Shown: positions 1-18,000 of the stretch, piece by piece
How positions within the stretch are numbered: position 1 is the stretch's first letter
How the letters are laid out: each line of letters begins with the position of its first letter
DNA from: Tetranychus cinnabarinus
Lineage: Eukaryota; Arthropoda; Arachnida; Trombidiformes; Tetranychidae
Length of the DNA: 64,000 nt
Assembly: GCA_022266195.1 (NCBI GenBank)
Contig: WHVY01000003.1
Location: 1,860,001-1,924,000 of the forward strand
Reading direction: 5' to 3'
Position numbers and translations under genes: made by a program
Notes under the pieces: generated by a model
Seen by the model: the letters and a program-made list of their open reading frames with translations, nothing else
Database searches by the model: none
What the model was told of the DNA's origin: nothing

Positions 1-554
1 GTAAATGTCACAAATTTGACACTCTTTTAGTTAACATTTACTGGCAGAAGTTGGAAAAAAAGGAACAAATTGAGGCTAGAATCTAAATTTGCCAATATTT
101 TTCATTATTTATCTTCACTTTGAGATTCCATTAAGTTAATTGCTTCCCTTTCCTTTAGCCATTATTATTATTTCATTATTATCGCCATCATTGTTAAGCC
201 TTGGACTTGTCTCATCTTGAATTCATTGTAAATAATCAACCGTGAATATCATTTTAAATGGGACACTTTGTTTTCCTTCCTCTTTACACTTAAGGTTTTT
301 CCAATTTGAATCAATGTTGTTGAATGACCAAATAATATGACAAATGTTAATGACCACTAGAAAGAAAAGAAAAGGTGTTTAGTTCAAATTGTTGAATAGA
401 AAATGAAAACAACAACAAAATCATGATAAACTGAAAGTATTACATAGATTGAATGGGTTTCCTGTAACTGGCTGCTTAAAGAAATTTAAACAAAGATGAA
501 ATGATATTAAATTAAATTATCTCTGTCTTTTTATCTAATTTAATTACTGTGCAG
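1..554. other. Non-coding stretch upstream of first visible exon
   Basis: A+T-rich sequence with no convincing reading frame. It ends in a 3' splice site (polypyrimidine then cag at 552-554), so it is probably the intron preceding the transmembrane exon of the synaptotagmin-like gene. The 5' exon(s) of that gene lie outside the window. Confidence 0.5.
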
Positions 555-4480
<3,926 letters not shown>

Positions 4481-5327
4481 GAATGGTTCTTCGAAGGATT
4501 TCAAAATGAATCGATATTACCAAAAAAGCTGGAAATTGTTAACATTTGTTCAATAGCTTTGAAACGAAGCACAGTAATAATGAGATAAAATTTTCATCGG
4601 TGGACCGACCATTTGATTAAAATTATCATTGTCATCATCTTCAATTTCGAAATCATCAACACAAGTCTTACAACTTCCAACTGAATCGACTTACAGAGAT
4701 TATCTTCCAATCTTTCTATCCAGTGGATATACCAAAAATCAAATTTATAAATCCATTTAACAACTGGAGTGAAAAGTATATTATACGTTATGAAATTAGA
4801 TTACAATCAACATCATCTTTAGTTTTCAATAGGCTGTATTATTTTGAAAAACCATTGTAACAAATTTAATTCTGTATTTCATAAAACTTGACCACTAGTT
4901 TACCGACGGTGTTAAATTCATTTACATTACCAAGTTTTTTTATGTTAGAACGAGATCATAAATGATTACAGTATCCACATAAAGTCACGGTGCTTCAAAA
5001 TTTAACTCAATTTTAAGACTTAAAGTCTTCAATCGATTTTAGCGCTTAAATCTAAAGAAATTGCACGATAAAAAACTAAAAATGTAAAATTTATTAGAGT
5101 TAGTCAGTTTCTTAGAATCTTTTTCTTGTTGATTGTTTTAATTCTTGCCTGACAACGATATTGTTGTTCCTTTTCGATACCGCAAAGATATCTCTACAAT
5201 ACTAATCGCAATTTTTATAACTGCTTTGCATAATGGTAAAATATAAATTGATTGGCTTGATAAATGAAAATAAGTTTTTTTGCACAATGAGTTTGATGGA
5301 AGAGAATGGTTGAGTGAAGTGTCATAG
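4481..5327. other. 3' UTR and intergenic space
   Basis: Contains the 3' UTR of the synaptotagmin-like gene and, from the other side, that of SIRT5; the two genes are tail to tail. Several AATAAA-like strings on both strands; nothing else recognised. Confidence 0.4.
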
Positions 5328-6275
5328 TTATGGTGCCAGAGCAGCGGTTAACGTTTTACCACATGGACCTTGAAAATGAAAACCAAAATCATTTGTGGCA
5401 CTTGTTTCTTCAATATTGAATTCAGCTACAGGTACTCCTCTTGCCGCTGCTGCTGGAGCTAAATTAGCAGCTGGATAAACAGCTGAGGATGTACCAATGA
5501 CTAGCACTAAGTCACAGGCTGACATTTCTTTCTCAGCTGATTGCAAGTCTTCACTTCGAAGTGATTCATTGAACCAGACAACATTGGGGCGAAGAAGTCC
5601 ATTGCAGCCAGACTTTTTACAATGCGGAAGATCATGTATGGGAATAACTGATTCCATTATATTAGGGTCAGGACTGCCCTTTCCTCGAAGAGCTTCACAA
5701 ATAGGAGAGTCATAATTAGAGTCAACATGGCCACATTTTAGACATCGAGTTTTAAACAAAGTACCATGAAGTTCAATAATGTTGGTACTGCCTGCTTTAT
5801 GGTGTAATTCATCAATGTTTTGAGTAATAATTACCAATTTACGACCTTCTTCTTTTAATCGAACCTCAGCTTCAGCAAGAGCAATATGAGCAGGATTGGG
5901 TGACTTAGTTAGGACCACTTCCCGGCGATAAGAGTAAAATTCCCATACCAATGAAGGGTTACGTTCAAAAGCTGAAGGTGTAGCCAACTCGGTGGCACGA
6001 AAGGTCCTCCAAAGGCCTCCAGATCCTCTGAATGTTGGGACACCAGATTCAGCAGAAATCCCGGCTCCAGTTATGGCAACAATATGCTTGGATTGGGAAA
6101 AAATGGAACGAAATTTGGATAGATCACTTGAAGGTCTTGATTGAGTTACGCCAAACATGTTGAAAAATGAATCGATCAACTTGTATGATGAATTTGAATA
6201 AATGGAAGATGATAATCTTTTAGAAACCAGTCCATTGGAAATGAGCAATCTCAGACAGGATGATTTTAACAACAT
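5328..6275 (-). CDS. SIRT5: NAD-dependent protein deacylase, sirtuin-5 type
   Basis: Intronless ORF of 315 residues. After a Ser/Lys-rich N-terminus that could be a mitochondrial presequence comes the sirtuin core: the NAD-binding [20 protein letters not shown], and the catalytic His in IIELHG. Two zinc-binding Cys pairs follow (CLKC and CKKSGC), then [12 protein letters not shown] and the C-terminal FHFQGPCG. The Tyr-x-x-Arg pair in EFYSYRRE is the class III signature that accommodates malonyl, succinyl and glutaryl lysine, so the expected role is removal of acidic acyl groups from mitochondrial proteins. Length and motif order match animal SIRT5 closely. The initiator is the first Met of the ORF; a downstream Met near residue 40 would give a shorter, non-mitochondrial form. 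All catalytic residues are present. Confidence 0.95.
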   Translation of the reverse strand: MLLKSSCLRLLISNGLVSKRLSSSIYSNSSYKLIDSFFNMFGVTQSRPSSDLSKFRSIFSQSKHIVAITGAGISAESGVPTFRGSGGLWRTFRATELATPSAFERNPSLVWEFYSYRREVVLTKSPNPAHIALAEAEVRLKEEGRKLVIITQNIDELHHKAGSTNIIELHGTLFKTRCLKCGHVDSNYDSPICEALRGKGSPDPNIMESVIPIHDLPHCKKSGCNGLLRPNVVWFNESLRSEDLQSAEKEMSACDLVLVIGTSSAVYPAANLAPAAAARGVPVAEFNIEETSATNDFGFHFQGPCGKTLTAALAP

Positions 6276-9200
6276 GTAAAGAGATGCCTAGAGAATAATT
6301 AACTATTTATGATGTTGAACACTAAACACGTGTCTGTACAGCAAAACAATTGAGTAAAGCAACAAACAAGTTGATGAATAACGACTTTTATATAATTTAT
6401 TCAACAAAGTATCATGTTATATCAAAGTAACCAACAAAATACAAGCAAAGGAAAGCTTTACAGGTGGTGGTTACCTCACTAATATCAAAAATGTTTTCAA
6501 GTGGAGTAAAAGATAAATAAATTGATTGGTTCAATGTTGGTGGTGGCAGTGGAGGTGATGAAGATTGAATAGATTTATGAGAAATAACAAAAGAATGATA
6601 TCTTGTTGGTATTGATAGGTAATTAACTGGCATAATTTACATTATATCATCAACTTTAACGTGAGAGATCATCTCTAGGAGCTCTCTAACAGCTGACAAT
6701 TATGCTGATAGTACAAGCTCCAGCTGATTTTACGCAAACTGTCAACATTAACTAATCAAGCTTGTAAACATAATTTCAATAATTTTACATAAGTTAAGCA
6801 ATTAAATTGAGTCACAAATTAAACATAAATTTTAAAGATAAACTTGATGGAACTGATGATTTTTTCCCGAATAAAGTTAACAATTAAAGATCATGATTTT
6901 CTGATCTTGCAGCTCTCAACTCTACGCAATTAAGTAACAACCCTTTAGTCTAGCCGAACCAAAGATTAATTGTTATTGTTGATTGAAATTCGTTGTTTTT
7001 CTCCAAGAGTATTACTCTTTGGTTTTTCTTGTTCAACATAATTAATAATTTTTATTGAATTTTATTTATAATTTGTGCTTTAATTCAGAAGCATTTAAAA
7101 TCTCAATATGTACCTTAAATTGTTTGATTAAATTATGGTGTTGAAAAGAGCTTCACTTTTTAAATGAAATGTACTGGTACTTGTGAACTGACATCAATCC
7201 ATTGGATCTGCGTGTTTGTTGGCTATTCAAGTCAAGGAAATGGTTTCACATTGTTGGACTTTGATTAAATAATATCTAAAGGGTTTTCCTGCTATTTCAA
7301 TTTCTGAATCACATCATGTTCACATGTTATTTAATCTTGATATTATCTGTTGCATGTGAAAGTTGCTCAACATCGATAACCATTATCAAATCAGATGTCA
7401 AAGTGGAACAATAACGGAAATATGAAGTGGCAAAATATTGGCAACTTGTTATTCATTGGATTGTTACAAGATTAAATGAGTGAATCGATTAAAGTTTCTT
7501 AGGAAATTAGAATGTTGTATCAAGTGAAATACAGATACACAACTCAGATTCAGAGAGAATCGTGAGCATAATTTTATTACCTGAGAATCAAGCGCACAGA
7601 ATACCGAGATGATGAACAAGAAAGAAAAAAAAGAAAGAGAAAGAGAAGAGAAAGAAGATATTTAATTCCAAGACCTTGGTTATTAGATATGTTGAACTAC
7701 AATCATTCAGAATCGTTAGGAGTACAAAGTCTCCTGTTGAAGTTTCCTTGATGGAACCTTGAAACCATTGGATGTATCCTTGAAACCCCTTCTGTGACCC
7801 TGGAATCAACCAAGTTAACCTCCATTCAACATAAAACATTGGTAAACCCTTCCAACACAACCATTTTAACTCATTTTTTCACTAGATTCAGGCCTTAACT
7901 CTTTCCATAGGTACATATTGGGCTCAAGCAAAGGGTTTACTGAAGGATACACCAAAAAAGCCTATGAAGATACGCACATCAACGCACATTACCTGTTCAA
8001 TTACCTTTCTCTGAGAGTTACTTTCAATTTACTTTCTTCTCTTTCTATTCTCGCTTTCATTCGCTTCCAACTCTGGCAAGCAAATTTCAAGTTCACTTTC
8101 ATATCTTTCTCTTATCTCATCCCATGTATAGCCTCTGATGGTTATGATGGAACCAAATTCAAGGTGAAAGATCTTTCAAAGTAGTTCAAGGTTTGAAAGC
8201 AGAAACTTCATGGAGTAAGTAGAATCATTTCTCTATCTTTTCCTCATCTTTTTTCAATCAATACTAATTTTATTTCTCTCTTTCTTTCTCTCTCTCTCTC
8301 TCTTTCATCGTCATCACCTTCATTCTGTCCTTGACCTTGAATACCATGCCATTGACTGATTTTGCCCGTTTCACTCCTATGTTAACCTTGATGCAGCACA
8401 AATGGGTAAAAATTTACCAAAGGAAACCTTGAATCTCTTCATTTTACCTTTCTTTGGCCTGAACACCTTGCATTTACCTTGACTATCATCATTTCATTTC
8501 CAAATCACAACGACCTTCTTACTTTCTTTCATCATCACCATCAACATCATCATTTCATCTTCTTCCATCTTCCTTTATCTTTCATTTCAAGATCACTTTT
8601 TACGTTGTACTTTGTTATTTATAACATTTTTACCTTCTATGTTATCAACTATTCAATATCAATTCAGACTCAATCTATTAATTTATCAACTATACATATG
8701 GACTTTAATTGTTTCCCATTAACTGCCTTTAAAAAATTCATCATCATCCAAAAATGTAATTAAGGGTCCCTAAGAAATACTCTGAATGAACATAAAGTGA
8801 ATTTTTAGAGAAATTTATTATTGATGATTTCACCCAAATTTTTAGAACCAGAGATATTCGAAGCTAGATTTTTAGATTATTCAGCTTAACATAATGACCA
8901 GAACTTCTCAATAGAACGAGCTTTTGACAATTTTGACATTTATCGACTTTTCTAATGAAATCGAGGCCATTTTACGCAACCAGTAAAATAAAGCAAAAAT
9001 GAATTTCGAGTAATGTAATGTTTTTCCCATAGGGTTTACTAGGGAAATAGGGAAAGGGAAATTACTCTTTTGAGCGCATCGAGTTTGACCTTATTTATTG
9101 GGTTAGCTTCACGAATATAAATTAACTTTGTATTTAAAGTGTATTTCATTTTCCAACGCAATGCTCAATATCCCTGAAAAGCTGTTATTTTTTAATTTGA

Positions 9201-10050
9201 ATTCATTCCGAGTATTTCTTAGGAACTCTTTAACTCTTCTAAATCATTTTCATGCCACTTTCAATAGAAAGATAATTTTCCTTTTCTTTTATTCTTTGGC
9301 TATTTTTATTTCAACTTTATTATTGCATATCAAACCAATTAATATTATTGCACTCGCCTACAGAAATTATTTGAAATGTTTACAATTTTCTGACCTCAAG
9401 ACAAAGAACTTTGATTAAATAGAAAGTGTTTCAATGGTCAAACACCCAGTATTGTATAACTTGTGTTACTATAAATTGACTCAATTCACTTTGAAATTAT
9501 AAAGTAATCTTTGGTGAATGGGTTTACATCATTATTTGCTGGCCAATTTTGAACTTCTGACAATTCAATTACAATGAACATGGTTGACTCTATGGCTATT
9601 AAAGTGTATTGAACAATCATCTCAATAACGATTGATAGCAATCTTATAAAAAGTATCAGGTATTACCTCTTTTACCTGACAGATTGCTTTTAAATAGGGA
9701 ATCATCATCACTACAAAATTGTGATTTAATAAATTCTGAGAAGTTTTTCTTTATTGTACAAGTGTTTGATTTACATTAACTCATAATATCTCAAGATTTT
9801 AGACCTTGACTGTCTCTAGCAATACACTGACCAGTATAATGGGTTAGTGATAGAAGTACAATTTAATCAAATGGAACCAATTTTCTTGGGAAAATTTCGG
9901 CTGAATTGACTTGTTGGTGTAACATCTATTTCAACATTCACACCAATCAATTGAGATAATGATGATAATGGCGATGAAGATGCGCTGCAGTATAATTGAC
10001 CATTGAGCCAAGAAAAAAGGACTAACGTGAAAATGGTTTGCCAAAAAGAT
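6276..10050. other. Gene-poor stretch with simple repeats
   Basis: No reading frame here has protein-like composition. A purine-rich run lies at about 7618-7655 and a CT/TTTC microsatellite at about 8277-8307. Short ORFs in the area are low-complexity Phe/His/Ile-rich and are not called. Long introns or UTRs of unseen genes are possible. Confidence 0.5.
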
Positions 10051-10058
10051 GTATAAAA
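10051..10058 (+). promoter_or_regulatory. TATA box of small secreted peptide gene 1
   Basis: TATAAAAA lies about 130 bp upstream of the ATG at 10184, leaving room for a start site near 10080 and a 5' UTR of about 100 nt. Confidence 0.6.
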
Positions 10059-10183
10059 AGGTCTGTCCATCCATCCAAAAAGTTCATTCAAAAAACAAAA
10101 GTCAATCGTTGAGTTGAGCTGATTTGGCTATTATTGTGCTTGCTGTGAGTTTTGTTTCCATCTGGTATCGCCATTAATCCAAA

Positions 10184-10497
10184 ATGAACTTGCTGGTAAG
10201 TCACCATTTAACCTGTAATCATCAATGAAATAATTCAGAAAAAAAAAAGTTTAATGTTTACTGATTAATGGTTAAAATATTTTGTATTTACAGTTACCTT
10301 TCACTTTTCTCTTGTGTCTTATTGTGACCATTGAAGGAGGCTTCTATAAACATAAATACATCGTCAAGAAACCTTTCTACAAAAAGCCTGTCCATTTTGT
10401 CCACTTTCCTGTTAGACCCAAACCGGCCTTTTTTCATGGAGGAAAGTTCAAACATGGAGGATTTGGATTCAAAAAAGTCTGGTGGAAACATGGTTAA
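10184..10497 (+). CDS. Small secreted Lys/His/Gly-rich peptide 1
   Basis: Two exons: 10184-10195 encodes only MNLL and is followed by GTAAGT; 10294-10497 follows a CAG acceptor in the same phase. The product is about 71 residues. A hydrophobic signal peptide is built across the splice junction and ends near IEGG; the mature part is basic and rich in Lys, His, Phe, Gly and Pro. Without the tiny first exon the signal peptide lacks its proper start. Family not recognised; composition suits a cuticle, silk or antimicrobial peptide, but nothing visible decides between these. The gene at 12467 has the same exon plan. Confidence 0.75.
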
Positions 10498-10549
10498 TCT
10501 ATGGATTATGCTCTTGGAAAATTTTATGCACAAATAAAATTCAACTGAA

Positions 10550-12466
10550 ATAGTAAGGTAACAATGTTTGAATTATTCAAAGATCTTTTCAGTTTTACTT
10601 ACCTCAGTCTTTTGGTACAATACTTTCTATGCTTTTTCGGATAAGATCAACTATTTGTGCAACTTTCATTAACCACTTTCTAAGAGTTGATTGAATAAAA
10701 TTTTTTTGATTTGAAAACCTTTTCTCATTTATTTTGTGTAAAGCTTTTAAGACGTCATTTGGTGGATATTTGTTATTAGCATAATGATTGATAATTTCGA
10801 TTAATTAACGGTTAAAAAGGTATGACTTACCGAAAGATATTGATTATTTTGAAGATTTTGGTGGGAAAAGAAAGCATGAGTTTGTCATCAATGTTTTGAA
10901 ATATTGTTGCTTAGCCATCCTGGGAATGAACCAGAGATTGGAAGGATTTGACAGAAAGTCTGTTGCTTTCGGTTAGACTTTTAAGGCTGTACCGAATTTA
11001 AGGGCTATTGCTTTGTTAATTAAGATTTTTGATTAATCAGATGAAACGTTATTAACTACAGTCACCATTGTAATTTAACATTTTCAGTTTTCAAAAATTA
11101 ACTCAAAAGTTGAATCATAGCTAACTCCATCTACGAAACAAAAAATAAACTGATATTGCAAAATATCATTTGTCAAATTGTGATCGATTTTTTATTCCGT
11201 TGATTACCATCTGTTGAATGAAATTAATTATTTTACTTTGTGAATAACTATTTTTATGATGATAATAGAAATAGCTATATTAAGTGATAATTTTCGACTA
11301 ATTTGTGACTAATTACTGTTGAAGAACTAATAATTGTTATTAAAGAGTGTAGTTTTTACATTCATCTTTTGTCTAACATTATAACGATAAGAGAAAAGCC
11401 TACATTGTCTTTCATTGGCATTATTTTCATCAATAACGCGCCATTCAGTGACTTTTTTGTTTGTTTTCACATTATCATCATCTTTAATAATCGGAAGACT
11501 TTCAACAAACGTCGAGAACCTTTACCTGAAGATGGAATCATGGATTGTCTCTCTGTTTGGATTTTATATTGTTCAACTGAATGCTGTTGTTATTTCCAAT
11601 CAATAATATCGAGTCCAATAAAAGACTCGTGATTTTGTTTAAACACACGATACTTTTCCGGTGTTTGCTCTAGATATGAATGAACTTGAACGGAAGCAAT
11701 TGCGTCAAATACTCGGCAATTTTGGTGGCAATGAAATAAAAGTGCAGCCTGAATTAACAAATGTTTCACAGGCAAAACTTAAAAGTCACTACACTTTGAG
11801 TGTACTTATAAAGTAATGCGTCAAACATAAAATTCACCGGAAATCATAACAAAAATGAACAAGTCTCGTTTTTCATGACCAATCAATGAATTGGAACTTT
11901 CTTTCTGCACTCAGCACGAGAAACAAACAATCCTCAGCTTATGTGATAATACGAATGTACCTTGCGCCAAATCCAGTTAAACACAAAACCATAGGATGGA
12001 AAAATTGATTAAACAAACAAAAAAATTCGATTTAAATCCCATTCAAGCCAATGGATCTCCTTCAGGTGCCAATCTTAACTGTTACCAGGTAAAAATCTGG
12101 TATCACTAGCATTTCATCCATCAAACGTGAAACGAAATCAATCTTTTTTTCTCCAAATATTATTGATCTGAATTCAACTTGCAAGTTGATTGAAAATTTA
12201 AAATAAAATCTTTATTTTCTACAGTTCAACAATTCAACAAATCTACCAGTGGATCAGACAACAATCTCGACATCTCTAGAGACCAGAAAATCTGGATCTA
12301 TCATTACCTCTTTCATCTTTAACCATTATTCACGCAAAATTTGTGTAAATTTACAGTTGAGTTGATTTTTTGGTGCTAACAGTAAAAGCTTGACAAAACA
12401 TTTACGCCTGAAAATAATTGAAAACAAAGCCAAGACTTACATACAAAGAGTTATCCTGACATCACA
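10550..12466. other. Intergenic, nothing recognised
   Basis: A+T-rich sequence between the two small secreted-peptide genes. Short ORFs near 11369-11632 overlap each other and lack protein-like composition. No repeat or RNA gene seen. Confidence 0.4.
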
Positions 12467-12997
12467 ATGAAATCTTTGGTAAGTATTAATGGCAAAAAGT
12501 GTCTCTCTTTTTATCCTTTGCTGTTTTTTTAATGTTCATCCTGAAACATTTTTTCTCTCCTCTTATACTGAACTCGTTCACTGTTGGATGAACAAAATTA
12601 CAACATTAAACATTGACAATCTCAAAGAATCGCAAGTTTAAGTAATGATTATTTGATTGTCATCTGATGTATAACAATCATCAAAGAATGGTCAACGAGT
12701 CTTAAACACAGGGAAATCTCTCTATCAACTTCCACTAATATCAATCAAATTAAATCATTTTTCATCCATTTTTTCATTTTCCAGGTCTATTTTTTATTGG
12801 TCATCGTTATAATCTCTGGTTTCATCGACATTAAACCAGTAAATTGTAAATTCATACGAAAATATGGACGATTCGCTGGCTATGGACATTATTCATCTTA
12901 TCATTACATTCCCCACTACTATCCATACTATTATCGACCATTCTATTCCCATTATGGTTATGGTCACCATTGGGGTGGTTGGCATCATGGAGGCTGA
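12467..12997 (+). CDS. Small secreted Tyr/His/Gly-rich peptide 2
   Basis: Exon 12467-12478 encodes MKSL and is followed by GTAAGT. Exon 12785-12997 follows a CCAG acceptor in phase 0. The product has about 70 residues: a strong signal peptide (continuing VYFLLVIVIISG) then a mature chain dominated by Tyr, His and Gly, ending HHWGGWHHGG. His/Gly/Tyr-rich short chains occur in cuticular and silk-like proteins and in metal-binding antimicrobial peptides; I cannot choose between these. The identical layout to gene 1 (12-nt first coding exon, phase-0 intron, signal peptide at the junction) suggests a local gene family with diverged mature parts. Confidence 0.75.
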
Positions 12998-12999
12998 TG

Positions 13000-15077
13000 G
13001 AAACCCAAATCTCAAAATCTAGATACAAGCTTAAACCCAAACTTGGAACCATTTGAAAACTTGATTTTATGTATCTTTGAATCCCTATTTTTCAACAAAT
13101 TTAATCACTAACTATGTACATTAAAGTTGACTGAATAAAGGAATCAAATCAGTTTAATTTATCAATTCAAGTAATTTGCATCATTTTATAAATTTCAAGT
13201 TTTGCATCTTTATTTGTCATCTTATTTTTTGCTTATTAAAAAACATGTTTTCATTCACATTCATATGTACTTAATTGAATCTCAAATGTTTGAAATTGCC
13301 TTCCAAAAGATTTAACGAGCTCCAGTTAACATTGAATTGCAAAGCAAGACAATCAAATTTGAAATTACATTAAAATCACGATCACATAAACTACATTCAA
13401 TTGAATCGCTGATCAAAAAGCTTCAAAACTTGTAATAAATGATTTATCATAAACTACACCAATAGCTTGAAGTTAAATGTTTTCCCAATGATAATTAAAT
13501 TAAATCAACAATTAATAACAAGAAGTAATAAAAAAGGCCAAAAGTACTTTCCAATAATATTTTCAAAGCGAAAACCCAAATAAAAATAAACATTTAGTCC
13601 ATCCTTTTCAGCTGCTTACTGATAGACTTTTAGATATATGATATAATAAACAAGGGAATTGATTTATCTAATAACTCTTGATAACAAGGGTTGAATAATT
13701 CAATTGCTTATCACAGGGAAGCTCAATTATTATTGAAAATAAACACTCATGATTTACGTCAAGTCTACCAGAGTTAATATAAAAAACACTAATAGAGAGG
13801 TCAATCTGTTTGAAAATTTCAACTCTCAAGCCATTTTCATTTTTTATTCAAATCTTTGTTTATTAAAAGTATATTTGAATTAAGAAAAGATTTATTATCA
13901 ACTGAGATTGCGTTAATTAAACAAATGTTACTGTTAATTGTAAATTCAAGCTTTGTCTGGTTTTTCTGGTTCAACCAGAAACTGGTTAAATATCAACGGC
14001 CGATGCAAACATATGGATATGAGTTGAAGTTATGAAAAGTTTAACCACATTTATCACATTAGTTTATCAACATGTTATATCAAATGGTTATATCTCTTGA
14101 AATTGTCATCACTATCATCATGATGATCATCCTTAAAGTGAACTATGATTCGACTCAATAGTTGAAAGTTGAAACAACAATCAAGGCGACAAGTTATTAA
14201 AACAAATTGTGCTCTCATCATTTATGGTTAAGACTGTGTGACAACAGACGAGATAGACTCTAGTTGATGATGTCAACTTACTCTCCATTCAAATTGTTAT
14301 TTTTGTAACTAAATTATTCCAACAAATATTGATATTGTCAATTATATTTGAATCTGTCAACTAAATAATCAGTGTGATACTCCTACAGATTAAACAATTG
14401 TTCATCTCTATTCTTAACTCAATGCATTTACCAATGGATTTGGAGACACATTTTAGGTCAAACTCATGATTCTTTCGGTAAACAATCTATCATCTTCACC
14501 CAAAATTCAACCTCCCTCTCTATTTATACCCATTTATTTTCAATCATCTATTTTCCCATCTTATTCACGTTAATTACAATCACAACATCGTAACCATCAT
14601 TGTCAACTATTTGTTTGGAGTTTTCATTAGCTTGGATTTATTGGTGAACTATCATGCAGATACTCTTGGTTACTATGTAACCCTAAAAAGGGCCAAACCA
14701 AATGATGGAATTTAGGGAAAAGAATAAGAAAACATTTCTTTTTACATTTACTTTTATTATTAACAGAGTTAAATGTGACCCTTGTAATCAACTTATAACA
14801 AAGGACTAAAATGTCACATAATAAGCTAAACTTGATCTATTGATCATCAAAACTGCAAATCTTTACCTTTTTGTCAGCCAAACAGGCAACCCAAAGACAA
14901 GGAAAAGTCAGCCAGTCTGGAGACAGTCAAAGTTGAGACATCAAAGTGGATCAACTCCACTTTGTTAATCATTTCTTCACCTCTGTTTTATTTTTACCAC
15001 ACAATGGTTCAACATTTGACCTCATCATCACCATCAACCACATTAGTGAACTTTATATTTTACCCAATAGTTCCACT
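13000..15077. other. Intergenic, nothing recognised
   Basis: Holds the 3' UTR of the second peptide gene (an AATAAA lies near 13134) and then A+T-rich sequence without coding character. The first part of the membrane-protein gene's 5' UTR or an upstream exon probably lies near 14,900-15,077. Confidence 0.4.
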
Positions 15078-18000
15078 ATGAACTCAACATCATCGTTACT
15101 TTCATCAACCTCATCAAAACACAATTTACAAGTTCCTATTCCTCAACCTACTGGACTTTCAATCAACTCAACACAATCCTTGCCATCGACTACAATTAAA
15201 AGTGACATTAATCAAGCTTACTATCATCGAGGTGAGAAAAATTTAAACATAATCCCTAACATACACTCAATTCAACCCAAAAACCCGATTCTCAGCATTT
15301 TTCACTCCTTCGCATTTAAAGCCTCAAATCTTGCAAACTTGACTCTCATAATGCTGTTAGATAATTCTTGAGCTAAAACCAATCCTACAATGATTTAACC
15401 AAATATAAGAACTACATTGAACTGTATTTTCAACTGTATTTTAAAATACTATTGATCGAGTGTAGATTAACATATTTTTATAACATTTATTGAAATGAAA
15501 CCTTAGATGGAAATTATTTTTTTTTGCTCATTTTAGTTCTTTTTTTCTGGTTACCAAATTGTATTTTGTTGAAACAACTTAAAAGAAGTAACTTCAGAGT
15601 CTTTATTGTTTCTTCTGTTCATGATTGTTCCAATATCTTCTCAGATGATAAACTATCGTTCAAATGAAACCCTGGTTACCATAAATGAATAGGAGTTATC
15701 AGTTGAAAGTATACAAAAATCATAAACAATTTAATAATGTTTACTGAATCACAAGCAAACAGCTATGGCTCTTCCTTTGGTTTACATTATTACTATGTTT
15801 AATATTTCCTTGAGATCGTATTCACTTCTTTTGTTTTACTTTATTCAACCATTAATATTATGATTATTAGATTTATTATTATTACAATTATGATTGTTGA
15901 TAACATTTAGGTTAACCAGAAAATTAAATTGGTTAAAAGCTAAATAACTCACCAAATGTTAATTGTAGTGTAACAACATTGTAAAGTGAAGCATTAAATA
16001 CAAGAAAGCAACCAAAAAGGTTAAACAGCCATATTATGCATTATAATTACATTGTTACATTAATTAACACTAATTTAAGGCTCAAACAAAGGAACAATTG
16101 TGCCATGTGTAATTAAGTAATTGTACTTACAATATTTTGTATGATTATTCATAAATTTCAACAATAATTAAGATGTTTATGAGCACTTCTTGAGTTATGC
16201 CAATTGTGAACAGTTGAAGGGCTAAGAATAGCTTAATTGTTCAATAAAACTGTCAATGATTCCTTGCAAATTTAAATTAGCATCTAAATGATGAGAAAAT
16301 GTTAAGTTTATGTATTTATTTAAATCGACTTTGAAAATGCAAAGTCATTAGCAATGTGACAAAAATAAAAATATTGTACCTTTGAATTCAATTTCTGGTT
16401 TTTCTGGTATTTTTGGTAGTTCTACTGATTTTCTGGTTCCCATGTAAAATGAATTCATCTTTTAAACTCATCTGTAGATCCAAATTGCCATTCAATTAAT
16501 GAAAATAACTCAATAATACAGCAATTGTGTTTTAACAATCTAATGGAGTGTTTTAAAGCAAGTTTGCCAAAAATCCTGAAAACAGAGGAAAACATTGTCA
16601 GTTTCATTTTTTTCTGGTTAATCGTCGAGTCCTATTATCATTAGTGTGTCATGATTGTCAAATTGTATCCTCTATCAATTTGAATCATGATTACGTTTCC
16701 ATGTAATTACACTAAAATCAATATCACTTTGTTTACTATTGTAATCAACTTTTTTTTCACTACCATTTGGTTTCAATACAAAAGACTTTTACCTTTTACT
16801 TTACTACCAGATTCACTTGTCCTTATTATTTCTCTAAACTTACTCTTCTTATTGTTAATATTGTTCAAATGTTTCTCATGAATATTCATGGAGAAAAGAT
16901 TCTCAAAAAAACAAAACGACAAAAAGACTCCGGTTTTTCACCAAATACTTGAAAGAGACAATAATGTAAAACAAAAAAAATCGTTCTTGTAATGCATCTC
17001 AATGCAAATCTCACTGTTTACATGGTTGAACCATTTGAACAAAACAAAACAAACCAAACAAAATAAAATTGAATCACCAATAATCAATCAAATTGCTTTT
17101 TCAACTGAAGGAAACGATCAAATTAGATCCAGTTTAGCATCATTATTGATTTATCCATTTTAAATACAATAGTGAGCAATTAAAAACTGATCACTATTTG
17201 ATTAATAACGTAACTGCAATCCCATGAAGATCATTGACTTAACCTGAACTAGGAACCCAAATAAAGTAATTTTTTAAAACCCAGAACATCAGAAAGACTT
17301 GAAATTTAATTATTTTGGTTCATTTTTAAAGTTAATATAATGTTTGAATGAAAATTTCAACCCAAAATTTATTATCTTTATTCTGATCTCAATCAATCCT
17401 TTGTGTGGTTGAAATGATCATTATTTTCACGGTCATTTCAACAATTTAAAAAATGTTTTGTACGTTATTTAATTACGAATAGCACTTTACATCAATCAAT
17501 TTAATATAAACCATTTATTTGGTTACAATAGAGTCATTGATATCAATAATATTTGATGAATGGAAGCAAACAAAAACTAAAAAATCCTAATTTACATGTT
17601 TTTTTATTGTATCCCAGTCAGTCTTTATCATTAACTGATTCCCCATCATTATTCACACTTTTTGTATCATTTTTGTCCATATCACTACATTAAGTCTGTA
17701 AAGACAAAAAAGTAGTTTATTTTGATGATTATTGTATAATCCAGAATCTAATATATTAATTATAACAGTTATAAATTAACTCATTTGTTTATTTTCCAAT
17801 AATTAGCTTGGTTAAACCTTAAAAAATTGTAATAATGTTATGACAAGCATGGTAATCAAAAGTTATTATACATTATATCATGATTCAATTATTCAAGAAC
17901 CTTCCCTTTTGATGAATAAATTAGTATACAATAATAGATGATTAACCAATTTCTTTCTGTTCTCTTCTTTTATCATGTTCCAGGTGAATCCGTCAATAGG

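Noticed and set aside
7588..8763. Several ORFs of 88-94 codons
   Set aside because: Low-complexity, microsatellite-driven composition, overlapping frames on both strands, no domain or splice support.
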